Shown: piece by piece, positions 15,720 to 23,368 of the stretch
Position numbering within the stretch: position 1 is the stretch's first letter
Layout: every line of letters begins with the position of its first letter
Assembly (NCBI GenBank): GCA_022843045.1
Contig: JALHOJ010000024.1
Span: 1 to 46,852 of the forward strand
Reading direction: 5' to 3'
DNA from: Phycisphaerales bacterium
Lineage (GTDB): Bacteria > Planctomycetota > Phycisphaerae > Phycisphaerales > UBA1924
DNA length: 46,852 nucleotides
Made by a program: the position numbers and the translations under genes
Notes under the pieces: model-generated
What the model saw: only the letters and a program-made list of their open reading frames with translations
What the model was told of the DNA's origin: nothing
Database searches by the model: none

Positions 15720-16967
15720 CTACAAGTCTGTCGGAGCCAAACAGAGTCCCAGCGCCACCGCCCACCCCGGCTGCGGCTTGGACATGTCCATCCCCAGCAC
15801 AGGTTCCTTCCCTGTGCGGGCGATTCGGGCGAGCGGATCAGCAACCTGCGCGGGCAGGCGCAGGGCGCGGGCCAGGTGCTGCGTGATGCCGCGGTGGCGG
15901 GCTTCGCCGCCCACGAACACGACGCGGTCGAGCTTCTTGCCCGGGAAGCGCGAGGCGTGATACCGCTGGCACATGCGGATTTCGTCGGTGAGGATCTCGA
16001 GCGGCTCGTTGAGGTTGGCGTCGGCAGGGCCAACCGGCACGGCCGGCTGCTCGAGCACTTCGCCCAGGAACTCTGCGGGCAAAGCGATCTTCCGGCGGTC
16101 CTTCTCGGGGTCGGCGGCGGTGGATTGATGCGAGGGTGGCGGCAAAGGCACGCGATCGACGCTGGATTCAAGCGTGAGGCGAGCCTTGTTGGCCTGCTCC
16201 TCGGTCATCGCACACTGCTTGGCGATTTCGGCATCGAGCGTGTAGCCGCCGACGTCGATCGTGCGGGCAAACACCAGATCACGCCCGTGGCTGATCATCA
16301 CCTTCGTGGTCGTCGCGCCCAGATCGATGTACAGCGAGTTCTGGATCAAGTCGCCCTCGCGCCGGTGCAGGTAGTCAAAGGCGCGGATCGTGCAGATGAA
16401 CTCGCTGTGCATGCCCACGGGCTCAACCTTGCTGGCCAGCAGCGCGCTCATGAAGCGATTGACGATGTCGCGACCGACGTAGATGATGATCACGTCGATC
16501 TTGCCTGAGCCCTTTTCACCCGCGACTTCGATGAAGCGGTAGACCAGGGTCGATGGATCCACCCCCAACTGCTGCGGGATCGCGGCTTCGACGAGTTGCG
16601 CCAAGGGCACGTTCTCGACGCGCGGGAACTGGATGTGCTTGACCGAAGTCTGCCAAGCGGGAATCGCCGCGGCGGCTCGCTTGCCCGAAAATCCACCCCG
16701 CTTGATGAGCTTGGGCAAGGCTTCGAGCTGGAATTCGAGGCGGCGCTTGTGGTCGGGGATGAGGTCGGCGGGCGTGTCGAGGCCAGCAGCGGCGACCAGC
16801 GTGGGCGGATCTCCGCCAGCCAATTGCAGGATCTTGAGCGCACCGGTGCCAAAGTCGATGGCGATCGGCAGGTCCTTGGGCTGCGACTTGACAACCTGCG
16901 TCGAGAGCATGCTCGACAACTTGGTCAGCTTGTCGCTCTTCAAGTTGAGCAGGGACGACAGACCCAT
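15720..16967 (-). CDS. pilM: Type IV pilus actin-like ATPase PilM
   Basis: Cytoplasmic actin-fold protein that binds the N-terminus of PilN. The 415-residue product shows the phosphate-1 motif 'AIDFGTGALKILQL' (about 36-49), the phosphate-2 region 'SLYIDLGATTTKVMI', and the adenosine region 'RVVFVGGEARHRGI', all typical of PilM/FtsA-type ATPases. It is first in the pil operon; 116 bases separate it from pilN, a longer gap than between the other genes. An unusual feature is the Pro/Ser-rich insert near residues 275-290. The upstream 250 bases (16968-17217) carry no gene and should hold the operon promoter. Confidence 0.85.
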   Translation of the reverse strand: MGLSSLLNLKSDKLTKLSSMLSTQVVKSQPKDLPIAIDFGTGALKILQLAGGDPPTLVAAAGLDTPADLIPDHKRRLEFQLEALPKLIKRGGFSGKRAAAAIPAWQTSVKHIQFPRVENVPLAQLVEAAIPQQLGVDPSTLVYRFIEVAGEKGSGKIDVIIIYVGRDIVNRFMSALLASKVEPVGMHSEFICTIRAFDYLHRREGDLIQNSLYIDLGATTTKVMISHGRDLVFARTIDVGGYTLDAEIAKQCAMTEEQANKARLTLESSVDRVPLPPPSHQSTAADPEKDRRKIALPAEFLGEVLEQPAVPVGPADANLNEPLEILTDEIRMCQRYHASRFPGKKLDRVVFVGGEARHRGITQHLARALRLPAQVADPLARIARTGKEPVLGMDMSKPQPGWAVALGLCLAPTDL

Positions 16968-17217
16968 ATGCGACGAAAGGCTCCACGCATGAGTCTTCCC
17001 GCGCCGGGCGGGCAGACTCTCGCATGTATCGCATCGGTTTTCGTGAGTGCCCCCGCAAGTGGGACCTTCGGTCAGATGCGAGAGGAATTCAACCTAGTCG
17101 ACATGAGCCGCACAAACCGCGCAGATAGACATGCGGGGCATCGGCTCGCCAGCGGGCTTCGTGCTCTCGGACGTTGGCTGGGACGGCTGGTCCCCCCCAC
17201 TGTTTCTGCCAGCGTGG

Positions 17218-18363
17218 TCACGCCGCGACGCGACGCGACGCTATCAGCGGCATGGGCGGCGTCCAGGGGGAGATCACGGCGGCCCCGCGCTTCTTGTCGC
17301 CCAGGCGGAACATCGCGTCCAGCAGCACGCCCGGCTCCAAAGTGCCCAGCACAACGGCATCTGGGCGATCATCGGGGGCGACCAGCGTGGCTCCGGCCTC
17401 GCGAAGCGCCCGCTGGATCAGCGGTGCGTCGTCGCCTTCTTCGATGATCGCCACCCGCGTGCGACCGCGGGCAACGTGAGCCGCGATGGCCTCGCGAGCC
17501 GACGCGAGACCCGTGAGGCGATCCCACTGCTTGGGCGAGAGGGGAGGGTGCAGCGGCGTGGGCGTTTGTTCGAGGCGCTCGTGCACGATCGTCTGCCAAG
17601 CCTCGAAGTCATGCTCGCCGATCCAGCGGCCCGCCCGCCGCAGCGCGATCCGCAGCATCAGCGCGATCGCATCATGCTGCTGGCTCGCTGGTGACGCTGC
17701 GTGCACAAATCGCAGGCGATCCATGAGCCAGCGGCCAAGATGGCGGGTGTCGGTCGTGCGTTCCTGCACGCGCCGAATCGCCAACAGCCGTGCGTCAAAC
17801 GCCGTACGAAGCCCGTCTCGCATCACCGCCGCCGAAAGATCCAATTCGCTGGCAAAGCCATGCAATTCCACCGACATGCCGTCAAAGCACCCCAAGGCCG
17901 AGGACCGAATCGCATACGCGCAATCACGCACGACCTCGGGCAGGCCGCCGCGCCCGCGTCGAGGCGTTTGATGGGGCAGTTTCTCGTAGATGTCCGCCGC
18001 GATCACGCCCACGCCGGGGTCCCAGTCATCGAGGGCGTCCAGAATCTGGTCGGGGCTGTCGACGACGGGTACGGTGCGATCATCGAGCATCAAGCACCAT
18101 CGCGACCGCGGATCGATCAGGTGGCGGGCGTGGCGAAGGGCTCCAATGCGAGTGGAGTCTTCAAGGAAGTGCGACGCAACGGACCAGTTGCTGCCTGGAC
18201 CGTCGAGCAGCGTTGCCGGCAGCACCACCCGCTCAGGGGAGTTGCGGTCGAGAATCAGTAATTCGGTCTGGTGCGATGAAGCGAGCGGCGACGCGCACAA
18301 TCTGCGGACTTGGCGCAGCATGGCATGGGGACGATTGCGCGTGGTAAGGATAATGGAGAGCAT
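17218..18363 (-). CDS. Family 2-like glycosyltransferase
   Basis: The 381-residue product begins MLSIILTTRNRP, the classic first strand of a GT-A family 2 transferase. The nucleotide-sugar-binding acidic pair appears in 'RWCLMLDDRTVP', and a third conserved region, 'ELHGFASELDLSAAVMRDGLRTAFD', has the E/D pattern that normally contains the catalytic base. The C-terminal third (about 240-381) looks like a separate domain ending in 'RVAIIEEGDDAPLIQRALREAG', reminiscent of a nucleotide-binding strand-loop-helix. The start at 18363 is chosen because the conserved strand starts there. It is divergent from the GT4 gene. Substrate unknown; a surface polysaccharide role is inference. Confidence 0.72.
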   Translation of the reverse strand: MLSIILTTRNRPHAMLRQVRRLCASPLASSHQTELLILDRNSPERVVLPATLLDGPGSNWSVASHFLEDSTRIGALRHARHLIDPRSRWCLMLDDRTVPVVDSPDQILDALDDWDPGVGVIAADIYEKLPHQTPRRGRGGLPEVVRDCAYAIRSSALGCFDGMSVELHGFASELDLSAAVMRDGLRTAFDARLLAIRRVQERTTDTRHLGRWLMDRLRFVHAASPASQQHDAIALMLRIALRRAGRWIGEHDFEAWQTIVHERLEQTPTPLHPPLSPKQWDRLTGLASAREAIAAHVARGRTRVAIIEEGDDAPLIQRALREAGATLVAPDDRPDAVVLGTLEPGVLLDAMFRLGDKKRGAAVISPWTPPMPLIASRRVAA

Positions 18364-18597
18364 GGTGGGGTCGCCGCGGCGGTTATTGGGTGGTTTGGAC
18401 CAGTGTGTTGCCGCTCGCAAGACGGGGGCCACACTTCAACGCAACGGGCCGGCCGTTCCCCAGATTCCCAGCGCGGTATCGACGGACGGTTTGGAGCGTT
18501 ATTTCATCAGAACCCCTGACCTCGGGACCCGAGGGCGTCGATATCCACGGACAGCGCACGCAGGGCGTTGGGGCTTGTAGCCCTGCGTGCGCCACGA

Positions 18598-19827
18598 ATG
18601 ACACCAGCACGTGCCGACACCCTGATCCTTCTGATGCCTCCCGGCGCGACGCTGCGCGGATGGGCGTCGTGCGGGTCGCTGGCGCGAGAGGCTGCGTTCG
18701 CAGGCGCCATGCTGGGGCACTATGCGCGGGTCGCGCTGGTGACCTTTGGCGACGGGAGCGAGCAAGCGACGCTCGACGGCGCGCTCCCAGACGCACAGCG
18801 CGGGCGAGTGCAGGTCGTCTCCAACGACGAAGGCCTCGACGACGACGCGTACCTCGCGCGATTGCCCGCGAGGGTGCTGCTGGCCTTCCCCGCGGCCAGA
18901 AGAGTGCTCATCCGCACACACCAACTCGAGTGCGGACAGTTCGCGGTCAAACTCTGCCATGGGCTGGTGCAGCGGGGCATGCAAGTCGCGCTCTTGGGAC
19001 GAGGCGAGTATCTCTGGACCCGCCGACTGGCCAGCGAAGCCGGCAGCGAATCCTCCAAGGCCCAGGAAGCCGGACGCGAAGAAGGCGCCTTGTGCTGGGC
19101 CGCGGACCTGGTGATTGGCGGCAATGACGCGATGATCCGCGACCTTGCCTGGCGATATGGCTTGCACGCGTCGCGGACGCGGGTGGTGCCGCCGCTGGTG
19201 CTGGGGCCTTCGCTGGAAGATGAATCCTCGTCGGTGGGTCGCGAACCTGGCCTGATCGTCCACACCGGCCCGCTCGCGGCGCGTCACAAGGTCGACGTCC
19301 TGCTCCGAGCGGTTGCGCACGTTCGCGAGAGCATCCCCCAGGCCCACCTTGAGATCTGGGGCGATGGCCCAGAACGGGCGAACCTTGAGAAGCTTGCTGC
19401 TGAACTCGGGCTGGACGCGAAGTTCAACGCAGAGGCGACCCACGCCATGGTCCTGCCTCGATTGCAGGCGTGCCAGGTGTTTGCGCACGCCTCAGACGCT
19501 GAAGATCACCTGATGGGCGTGCTCCAGGCCATGGCCTGCGGCGCGCCGGTGGTTGCGGCGGATTCGCCCGCCGTCGCCCGACTCGTGCAGCACGGCGTGA
19601 CAGGCTTGCGGGTTGAAGGATCGCCCGAATCATTCAGCGTCGCCTTCCAAGGCATGCTCGCCGATGCGGACTGGCACGACATGCTCGGGAATAACGCCCG
19701 GAGAGTCGCGGCGGAACAATTCGGCCTGGACCGGGTGGTGCGTGCCGAACTCGAAGCCCACGGCGCCGCGTGCGGCTTTGCCTACAACCCCAACCCGGCG
19801 AGCAAGCCGACTCCCCAAGCAGCCTGA
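18598..19827 (+). CDS. Family 4-like glycosyltransferase
   Basis: The 409-residue product has the two-domain GT-B plan. The C-terminal domain begins near 'LIVHTGPLAARHKVDVLLRAVAHV', then 'HLEIWGDGPERANLEKLAAELGL', and the donor-binding stretch 'HLMGVLQAMACGAPVVAADSPAVARLVQHG', matching the GT4 pattern with the usual E-x7-E partly altered: the first acidic residues are in 'ASDAEDH' and the second Glu is Gln. The N-terminal domain is poorly conserved, as in the family. I chose the ATG at 18598; an upstream TTG frame start at 18568 is less plausible. It lies divergent to the GT2-like gene with a 234-base shared promoter region. Substrate unknown. Confidence 0.78.
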   Translation: MTPARADTLILLMPPGATLRGWASCGSLAREAAFAGAMLGHYARVALVTFGDGSEQATLDGALPDAQRGRVQVVSNDEGLDDDAYLARLPARVLLAFPAARRVLIRTHQLECGQFAVKLCHGLVQRGMQVALLGRGEYLWTRRLASEAGSESSKAQEAGREEGALCWAADLVIGGNDAMIRDLAWRYGLHASRTRVVPPLVLGPSLEDESSSVGREPGLIVHTGPLAARHKVDVLLRAVAHVRESIPQAHLEIWGDGPERANLEKLAAELGLDAKFNAEATHAMVLPRLQACQVFAHASDAEDHLMGVLQAMACGAPVVAADSPAVARLVQHGVTGLRVEGSPESFSVAFQGMLADADWHDMLGNNARRVAAEQFGLDRVVRAELEAHGAACGFAYNPNPASKPTPQAA

Positions 19828-19881
19828 CCGATAGGGAATCGTGAGGGTTCGCGACGCCCGCGCGGTGCGAACGATGAAGGT

Positions 19882-20943
19882 ATGACAAACCCGGGTTCAT
19901 CCTGGTGGATCAATGCCCGGGGCGCGGGGCAGACGCCGTACGGTTCCGACGTGCGAGAATCCCAACTGCTTGAGTACATCGTGGACCGAGCCCGCGAGGT
20001 GTCGGAGCGGTACGAGCAGGTCCTTGTGGGCCCGGGCCATGACTGCGCGGTGATCAGCATAAGCGATGGGCTTGGCGGCTCGGGGCGACGGGCCCATTCC
20101 CTGCTCATGAAAGTCGATCAACTGATCGAGGGGCGGCACTTCACCAATGACACGCCCGCGGCGCTGATCGGGCGGAAGGCGCTGGCTCGTCCGTTGTCTG
20201 ATATCGCCGCTTCGGCGGGCTCGCCTTTGTGCGCGTTGGTCGCGGCCACGCTGCCCACAGGCGGCGACGATTCGTACGAACGCGCCCGCGAGCTGGTCGA
20301 TGCGATGCATGTCGCGGGAAGCTTGTTCAATTGTCCTGTTGTGGGCGGCGACATCGCAACGCGACCGATTGGCGAAGGCGGATTGCAACTGTCCGTCACG
20401 GTCGTCGGCACGCCCCATCCGTTGCGTGGCCCCGTTCTGCGGAGTGGCGTCAAGCCGGGCGACTTCATCTACGTCACAGGCTCGCTGGGTGGCAGCTTCC
20501 GAGCCGAGCCGGATCACGAGTTTGGCTTCGCGGGCGGCGGCAAGCACCTGACGTTCACGCCACGGCTTGCGGAAGCGACATGGCTGGCGGACGCGCTGGA
20601 TCGCGACCTTCGCGCGATGATGGACGTCAGCGACGGGCTAGGCCGGGATTGTGCGCGATTGGCGAAGGCGTCGAACGTGATGATCGAGATTGACGCGGAA
20701 GCGATTCCCGTCTCGCCCGATGCGAGCGGCACCCGAGCCGCGCTGTCGGACGGCGAGGATTACGAGTTGCTGTTCGCCTCGCCTCGCGCGCCCATGCCCG
20801 CCGGGTGTGGGCCGCAGCAGACGCCAATTCGTCTCATTGGCGTCGCGCGGGCGAGGGAGCACGACAACGTTCCCTATTGCACCTGCCGCTGGCCCGATGG
20901 GCGGGTCGAAGACGTAGGCGAAGCCGGCTGGGATCACACCTGA
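19882..20943 (+). CDS. thiL: Thiamine-monophosphate kinase
   Basis: Phosphorylates thiamine monophosphate to thiamine diphosphate, the last step of cofactor synthesis. The 353-residue product has the N-terminal 'GPGHDCAVI' (GDDAAV-like), 'LLMKVDQLIEGRHF', 'IGRKALARPLSDIAASAG', 'CPVVGGDIATRP' and 'MMDVSDGLGRD', all standard ThiL magnesium- and ATP-binding motifs, and 'LSDGEDYELLF' near the C-terminus. The N-terminus is about 25 residues longer than in E. coli. No TPP riboswitch is visible upstream. It is followed after 16 bases by tsaE, suggesting cotranscription. Confidence 0.92.
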   Translation: MTNPGSSWWINARGAGQTPYGSDVRESQLLEYIVDRAREVSERYEQVLVGPGHDCAVISISDGLGGSGRRAHSLLMKVDQLIEGRHFTNDTPAALIGRKALARPLSDIAASAGSPLCALVAATLPTGGDDSYERARELVDAMHVAGSLFNCPVVGGDIATRPIGEGGLQLSVTVVGTPHPLRGPVLRSGVKPGDFIYVTGSLGGSFRAEPDHEFGFAGGGKHLTFTPRLAEATWLADALDRDLRAMMDVSDGLGRDCARLAKASNVMIEIDAEAIPVSPDASGTRAALSDGEDYELLFASPRAPMPAGCGPQQTPIRLIGVARAREHDNVPYCTCRWPDGRVEDVGEAGWDHT

Positions 20944-20959
20944 GCGGCTACATTCCCGC

Positions 20960-21667
20960 GTGCTCAGGCAAACGTGGCAATTGGTGAGTGAAGAGGCGAC
21001 GGCAGCACTGGCGGCGGGGCTGGCTTCGGTGCTGCGCCCGGGCGATGTCGTCGCACTGCAAGGCGAACTGGGCGCGGGAAAGACTACCTTCACGCGTGGC
21101 CTCGCAGCGGCCCTGGGAGCGGACGCGGGGCTGGTATCCAGTCCGACATTCGTGTTCGTGCATGTGTATCCGGTGGCGGGGAATCGCAGCGAGAGCATCG
21201 TCCAGAAGAAGGGTGCTGAGTCGGGTCCGCCGATCCGCCGACTCGTCCACGTGGACGCGTATCGCCTGACCAGCGACGAAGACCTCGAAGGCCTGGGCTG
21301 GGATCAGCTGTTTGATTCCCACACAAAACAAGCCGCGAGCGACGCGGTCGCGCTGGTGGAGTGGCCCGAGCGCATCGCGAGCAAGTTGCCCGAGCCAAGC
21401 GCGAGGGCAACGCTGCGGATCAGGCACCTGCGCGAGGGCGTGCGAGCCATCGAAGGCACGTTTCCGGATGCGTGGGCCACGCGCCCGCTGATGGAGCTGT
21501 TTCTCGACCGGCCCCCGGCGGTCTGCCCCAAAACCCGCGTCTGGGTCTCGCCCACCGCACCCACATACCCCTTTGCAAACGAGCGGGCACGCGGCAGCGA
21601 TCTCTTTGGTTGGCTCACCGAAGGCTACAGCCTGCCAAGAGCGATCAAGCCGGAGGACGAGGAGTAG
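20960..21667 (+). CDS. tsaE: tRNA threonylcarbamoyladenosine protein TsaE with YacG-like tail
   Basis: TsaE is the ATPase partner of TsaD/TsaB in making t6A37 on tRNAs. Residues 1-155 show the P-loop GELGAGKTTF (35-44), 'SSPTFVFVHVY', 'HVDAYRL' and 'VEWPERI', typical of TsaE; residues about 72-92 are a loop insertion. The usual protein ends near residue 155, but this one has 80 more. Residues 188-235 match the zinc-ribbon protein YacG: 'CPKT...YPFANERARGSDLFGWLTEGY' corresponds to YacG 'CPxC...PFCSxRCxxxDLGxW'. Only C189 is kept; the other three zinc cysteines are T192, A206 and A210. The GTG start at 20960 lies 16 bases after thiL. The stop codon is inside a GC-rich hairpin. Confidence 0.85.
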   Translation: MLRQTWQLVSEEATAALAAGLASVLRPGDVVALQGELGAGKTTFTRGLAAALGADAGLVSSPTFVFVHVYPVAGNRSESIVQKKGAESGPPIRRLVHVDAYRLTSDEDLEGLGWDQLFDSHTKQAASDAVALVEWPERIASKLPEPSARATLRIRHLREGVRAIEGTFPDAWATRPLMELFLDRPPAVCPKTRVWVSPTAPTYPFANERARGSDLFGWLTEGYSLPRAIKPEDEE

Positions 21668-21732
21668 GCCCGGCGTCCCGCCTGGCAACGAGCGCGGACG
21701 GACTCCGCTGCCCGGCGAGACGCCGGGCCTAC
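21664..21732. repeat. REP-like double hairpin overlapping the tsaE stop codon
   Basis: GTAGGCCCGGCGTC (21664-21677) is perfectly repeated in inverted orientation at 21719-21732. Each half is also a hairpin by itself: GCCCGGCG-TCC-CGCCTGGC on the left (one mismatch) and GCCCGGCG-AGA-CGCCGGGC on the right (perfect). No U-tract follows, so this looks more like a REP/BIME-type element than a simple terminator. The TAG stop of tsaE is part of the left end. Confidence 0.8.
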
Positions 21733-21761
21733 GGCGGGTTGATCCGGCATAATCTGCCCCC

Positions 21762-22448
21762 ATGCTTGGAGACATGCCGCTTGTTCTCGCTTCGGAAGGG
21801 GCCGCTCGCACGAGCCTCTGGTCCCTGTTCGTCCAGTCCTTTGACGTGTTCACCATCCTGCTGCTCGCGGGGTCGCTGGTGGGCGTCGCGGTTATCTTCA
21901 TCTGCGTGAAAGAAGTCAAGGAAGCCAACATCGCGCCCGAGGCCTTGGGCGGGCGGCTGCTCGACTACGCCAAGCAAGGCCGCATCGACGACATCAAGGA
22001 CGCCGTGGGCCGGGATGATTCGTTCCTGTCGCGGGTGCTGCGGGTCGGCCTGCAGCATCACGCTCCGGACAAGGCCGATAAGACCATGATGCGGGAAGCC
22101 GCCGAGCTCTCCGCCAGCGAAGAGTCCGCCCGCTGGTTCCGCAAGATCGATCTGCTCAACGTGATCGGCAACCTCGGGCCCCTCGTCGGCCTTGCCGGCA
22201 CCGTCTGGGGCATGATCCTCGCGTTCACCAGCCTAGGCGACAGCGGCGGCAACGCCGGGCCCGCACAGCTCTCCCTGGGCATCTCCAAAGCCCTCTTCCA
22301 CACCTTGCTTGGCCTGTGCGTCGCTATCCCATGCCTCGCGGCTTACGGCGTCTATCGCGGCATCGTCGACCGCCTCTGCACCCGCGGCATTGTCATGGCG
22401 AGCGACATCCTCGAAGCCATCGCCAAGGAACGCAAGGCGGATTCGTGA
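21762..22448 (+). CDS. MotA/TolQ/ExbB-type proton channel protein
   Basis: The 228-residue product has three membrane helices (about 27-50, 134-156 and 176-198) and the conserved 'LLNVIGNLGPLVGLAGTVWGMI' segment followed by 'GISKALFHTLLGLCVAIPCLAAYGVY', typical of ExbB/TolQ. These proteins form proton-driven motors with an ExbD/TolR partner to energise outer-membrane processes. No ExbD/TolR gene follows here; the next gene is an ECF-like sigma factor. ATG at 21762, with an alternative at 21774. A GC-rich repeat separates it from tsaE. The energised process is unknown. Confidence 0.85.
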   Translation: MLGDMPLVLASEGAARTSLWSLFVQSFDVFTILLLAGSLVGVAVIFICVKEVKEANIAPEALGGRLLDYAKQGRIDDIKDAVGRDDSFLSRVLRVGLQHHAPDKADKTMMREAAELSASEESARWFRKIDLLNVIGNLGPLVGLAGTVWGMILAFTSLGDSGGNAGPAQLSLGISKALFHTLLGLCVAIPCLAAYGVYRGIVDRLCTRGIVMASDILEAIAKERKADS

Positions 22449-22552
22449 CAGGTTGGGCGATTGGATGACGCATGGAGGCGCGTTCCGGAAGACGCACTAC
22501 CCGGTCGGCCAACAACAGGCCGCAAGAGATCGGGAGTCGCGAGAAGGTCAGC

Positions 22553-23134
22553 ATGTCGCAACCCGTCGATCCCAGCCCGTCGCCCGTCACGCACCTGCTC
22601 GCGCGGGCGCAGCAAGGGGACCATCAGGCAACCGACGAACTGTTCCCGATTGTCTACGGCGAACTGCGCGAGCTCGCGCAGCGGTTCCTCCGCGAAGAGT
22701 CGCACGCCAAGACCATGCAGGCCACCGCGCTCGTGCACGAGGCTTACTTGCGGCTCGTCGGCCCCAGCCAAACGCCCTGGGAAAACCGCGCCCACTTCTT
22801 CGGCGCCGCCGCTCGAGCCATCCGTCGCATCTTGACCGATCACGCCCGCGAGCGCAACCGCATCAAGCGAGGCGGCGGGGCGAGGCCCGTGCCGCTCGAC
22901 GAGTCGCTGGTCGTGGGCCGTGAGACTGCAGATACGGACTTGGTCGGGCTCGACGAAGCACTCACGAAGCTCGCGGCGGTGGACGAGCAAAAGGCGCGGG
23001 TCGTGGAGCTGCGTTTCTTCGCGGGCCTCACGGTGGATCAGACGGCGCTGGCGCTGGGCGTCTCGCCCAGCACGGTGGCGAGGGACTGGCAGTTCGCGCG
23101 GGTGTGGCTGTTCAGGGAGTTGGAAAAGCAATAA
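22553..23134 (+). CDS. ECF-like RNA polymerase sigma factor
   Basis: The 193-residue product has sigma-70 region 2 ('ELFPIVYGELRELAQRFLREE', 'MQATALVHEAYLRL') and region 4 with a helix-turn-helix ('LTVDQTALALGVSPSTVARDWQFARVWL'). It resembles the planctomycete-enriched ECF-like family that normally sits next to Ser/Thr kinases ('FFGAAARAIRRILTDHARERNRIKRGGG' is characteristic). The start at 22553 has AGAAGG five bases upstream; a frame extension from 22472 is not needed. The gene is followed by a kinase on the same strand across a 234-base gap made of repeat DNA. Phosphorylation of the sigma factor by the kinase is a reasonable inference from known pairs. Confidence 0.9.
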   Translation: MSQPVDPSPSPVTHLLARAQQGDHQATDELFPIVYGELRELAQRFLREESHAKTMQATALVHEAYLRLVGPSQTPWENRAHFFGAAARAIRRILTDHARERNRIKRGGGARPVPLDESLVVGRETADTDLVGLDEALTKLAAVDEQKARVVELRFFAGLTVDQTALALGVSPSTVARDWQFARVWLFRELEKQ

Positions 23135-23360
23135 CCATGGAGGGCCACGGGCAGTCACGGAGGGTGCAAGGAGAGGAGAGACGAAGAGACGGAGAGACGA
23201 AGTGAGTGATCAAGAAGAGTTGCTTCGCATTCGCGCGGATTGACGCGGATCAACATAGGGCTTCTGTCGCATCCGTGTCAATCCGCGGAGATCCGCGGCC
23301 CCCTCCTCCCGCCTTCCTCCGTGCAATCTCCGTGGCTCCCCGTGGCACTCCGTGGTGATC
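23135..23360. repeat. Nested inverted short-period arrays (periods 8 and 10)
   Basis: The whole gap from one base after the sigma factor stop to just before the kinase start is built from degenerate arrays. CATGG/CACGG at 23136, 23146 and 23156 has period 10; it is mirrored by CCGTG at 23319, 23330, 23340 and 23350. An inner pair carries GCGGATTGAC-type units (about 23235-23254) against ATCCG units (about 23271-23298), period 10. Between them AGACGAAG/AGACGGAG units at 23179, 23187 and 23195 have period 8. Nested pairing could give a long hairpin. Confidence 0.85.
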
Positions 23361-23368
23361 CTGCCTTT

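Noticed and set aside
19828-19881. Possible TPP riboswitch upstream of thiL
   Set aside because: The gap is only 54 bases and lacks the conserved thi-box sequences.
23240-23368. Extended N-terminus of the kinase frame
   Set aside because: It is encoded by repeat arrays; the ATG at 23369 begins the part that resembles other kinases.
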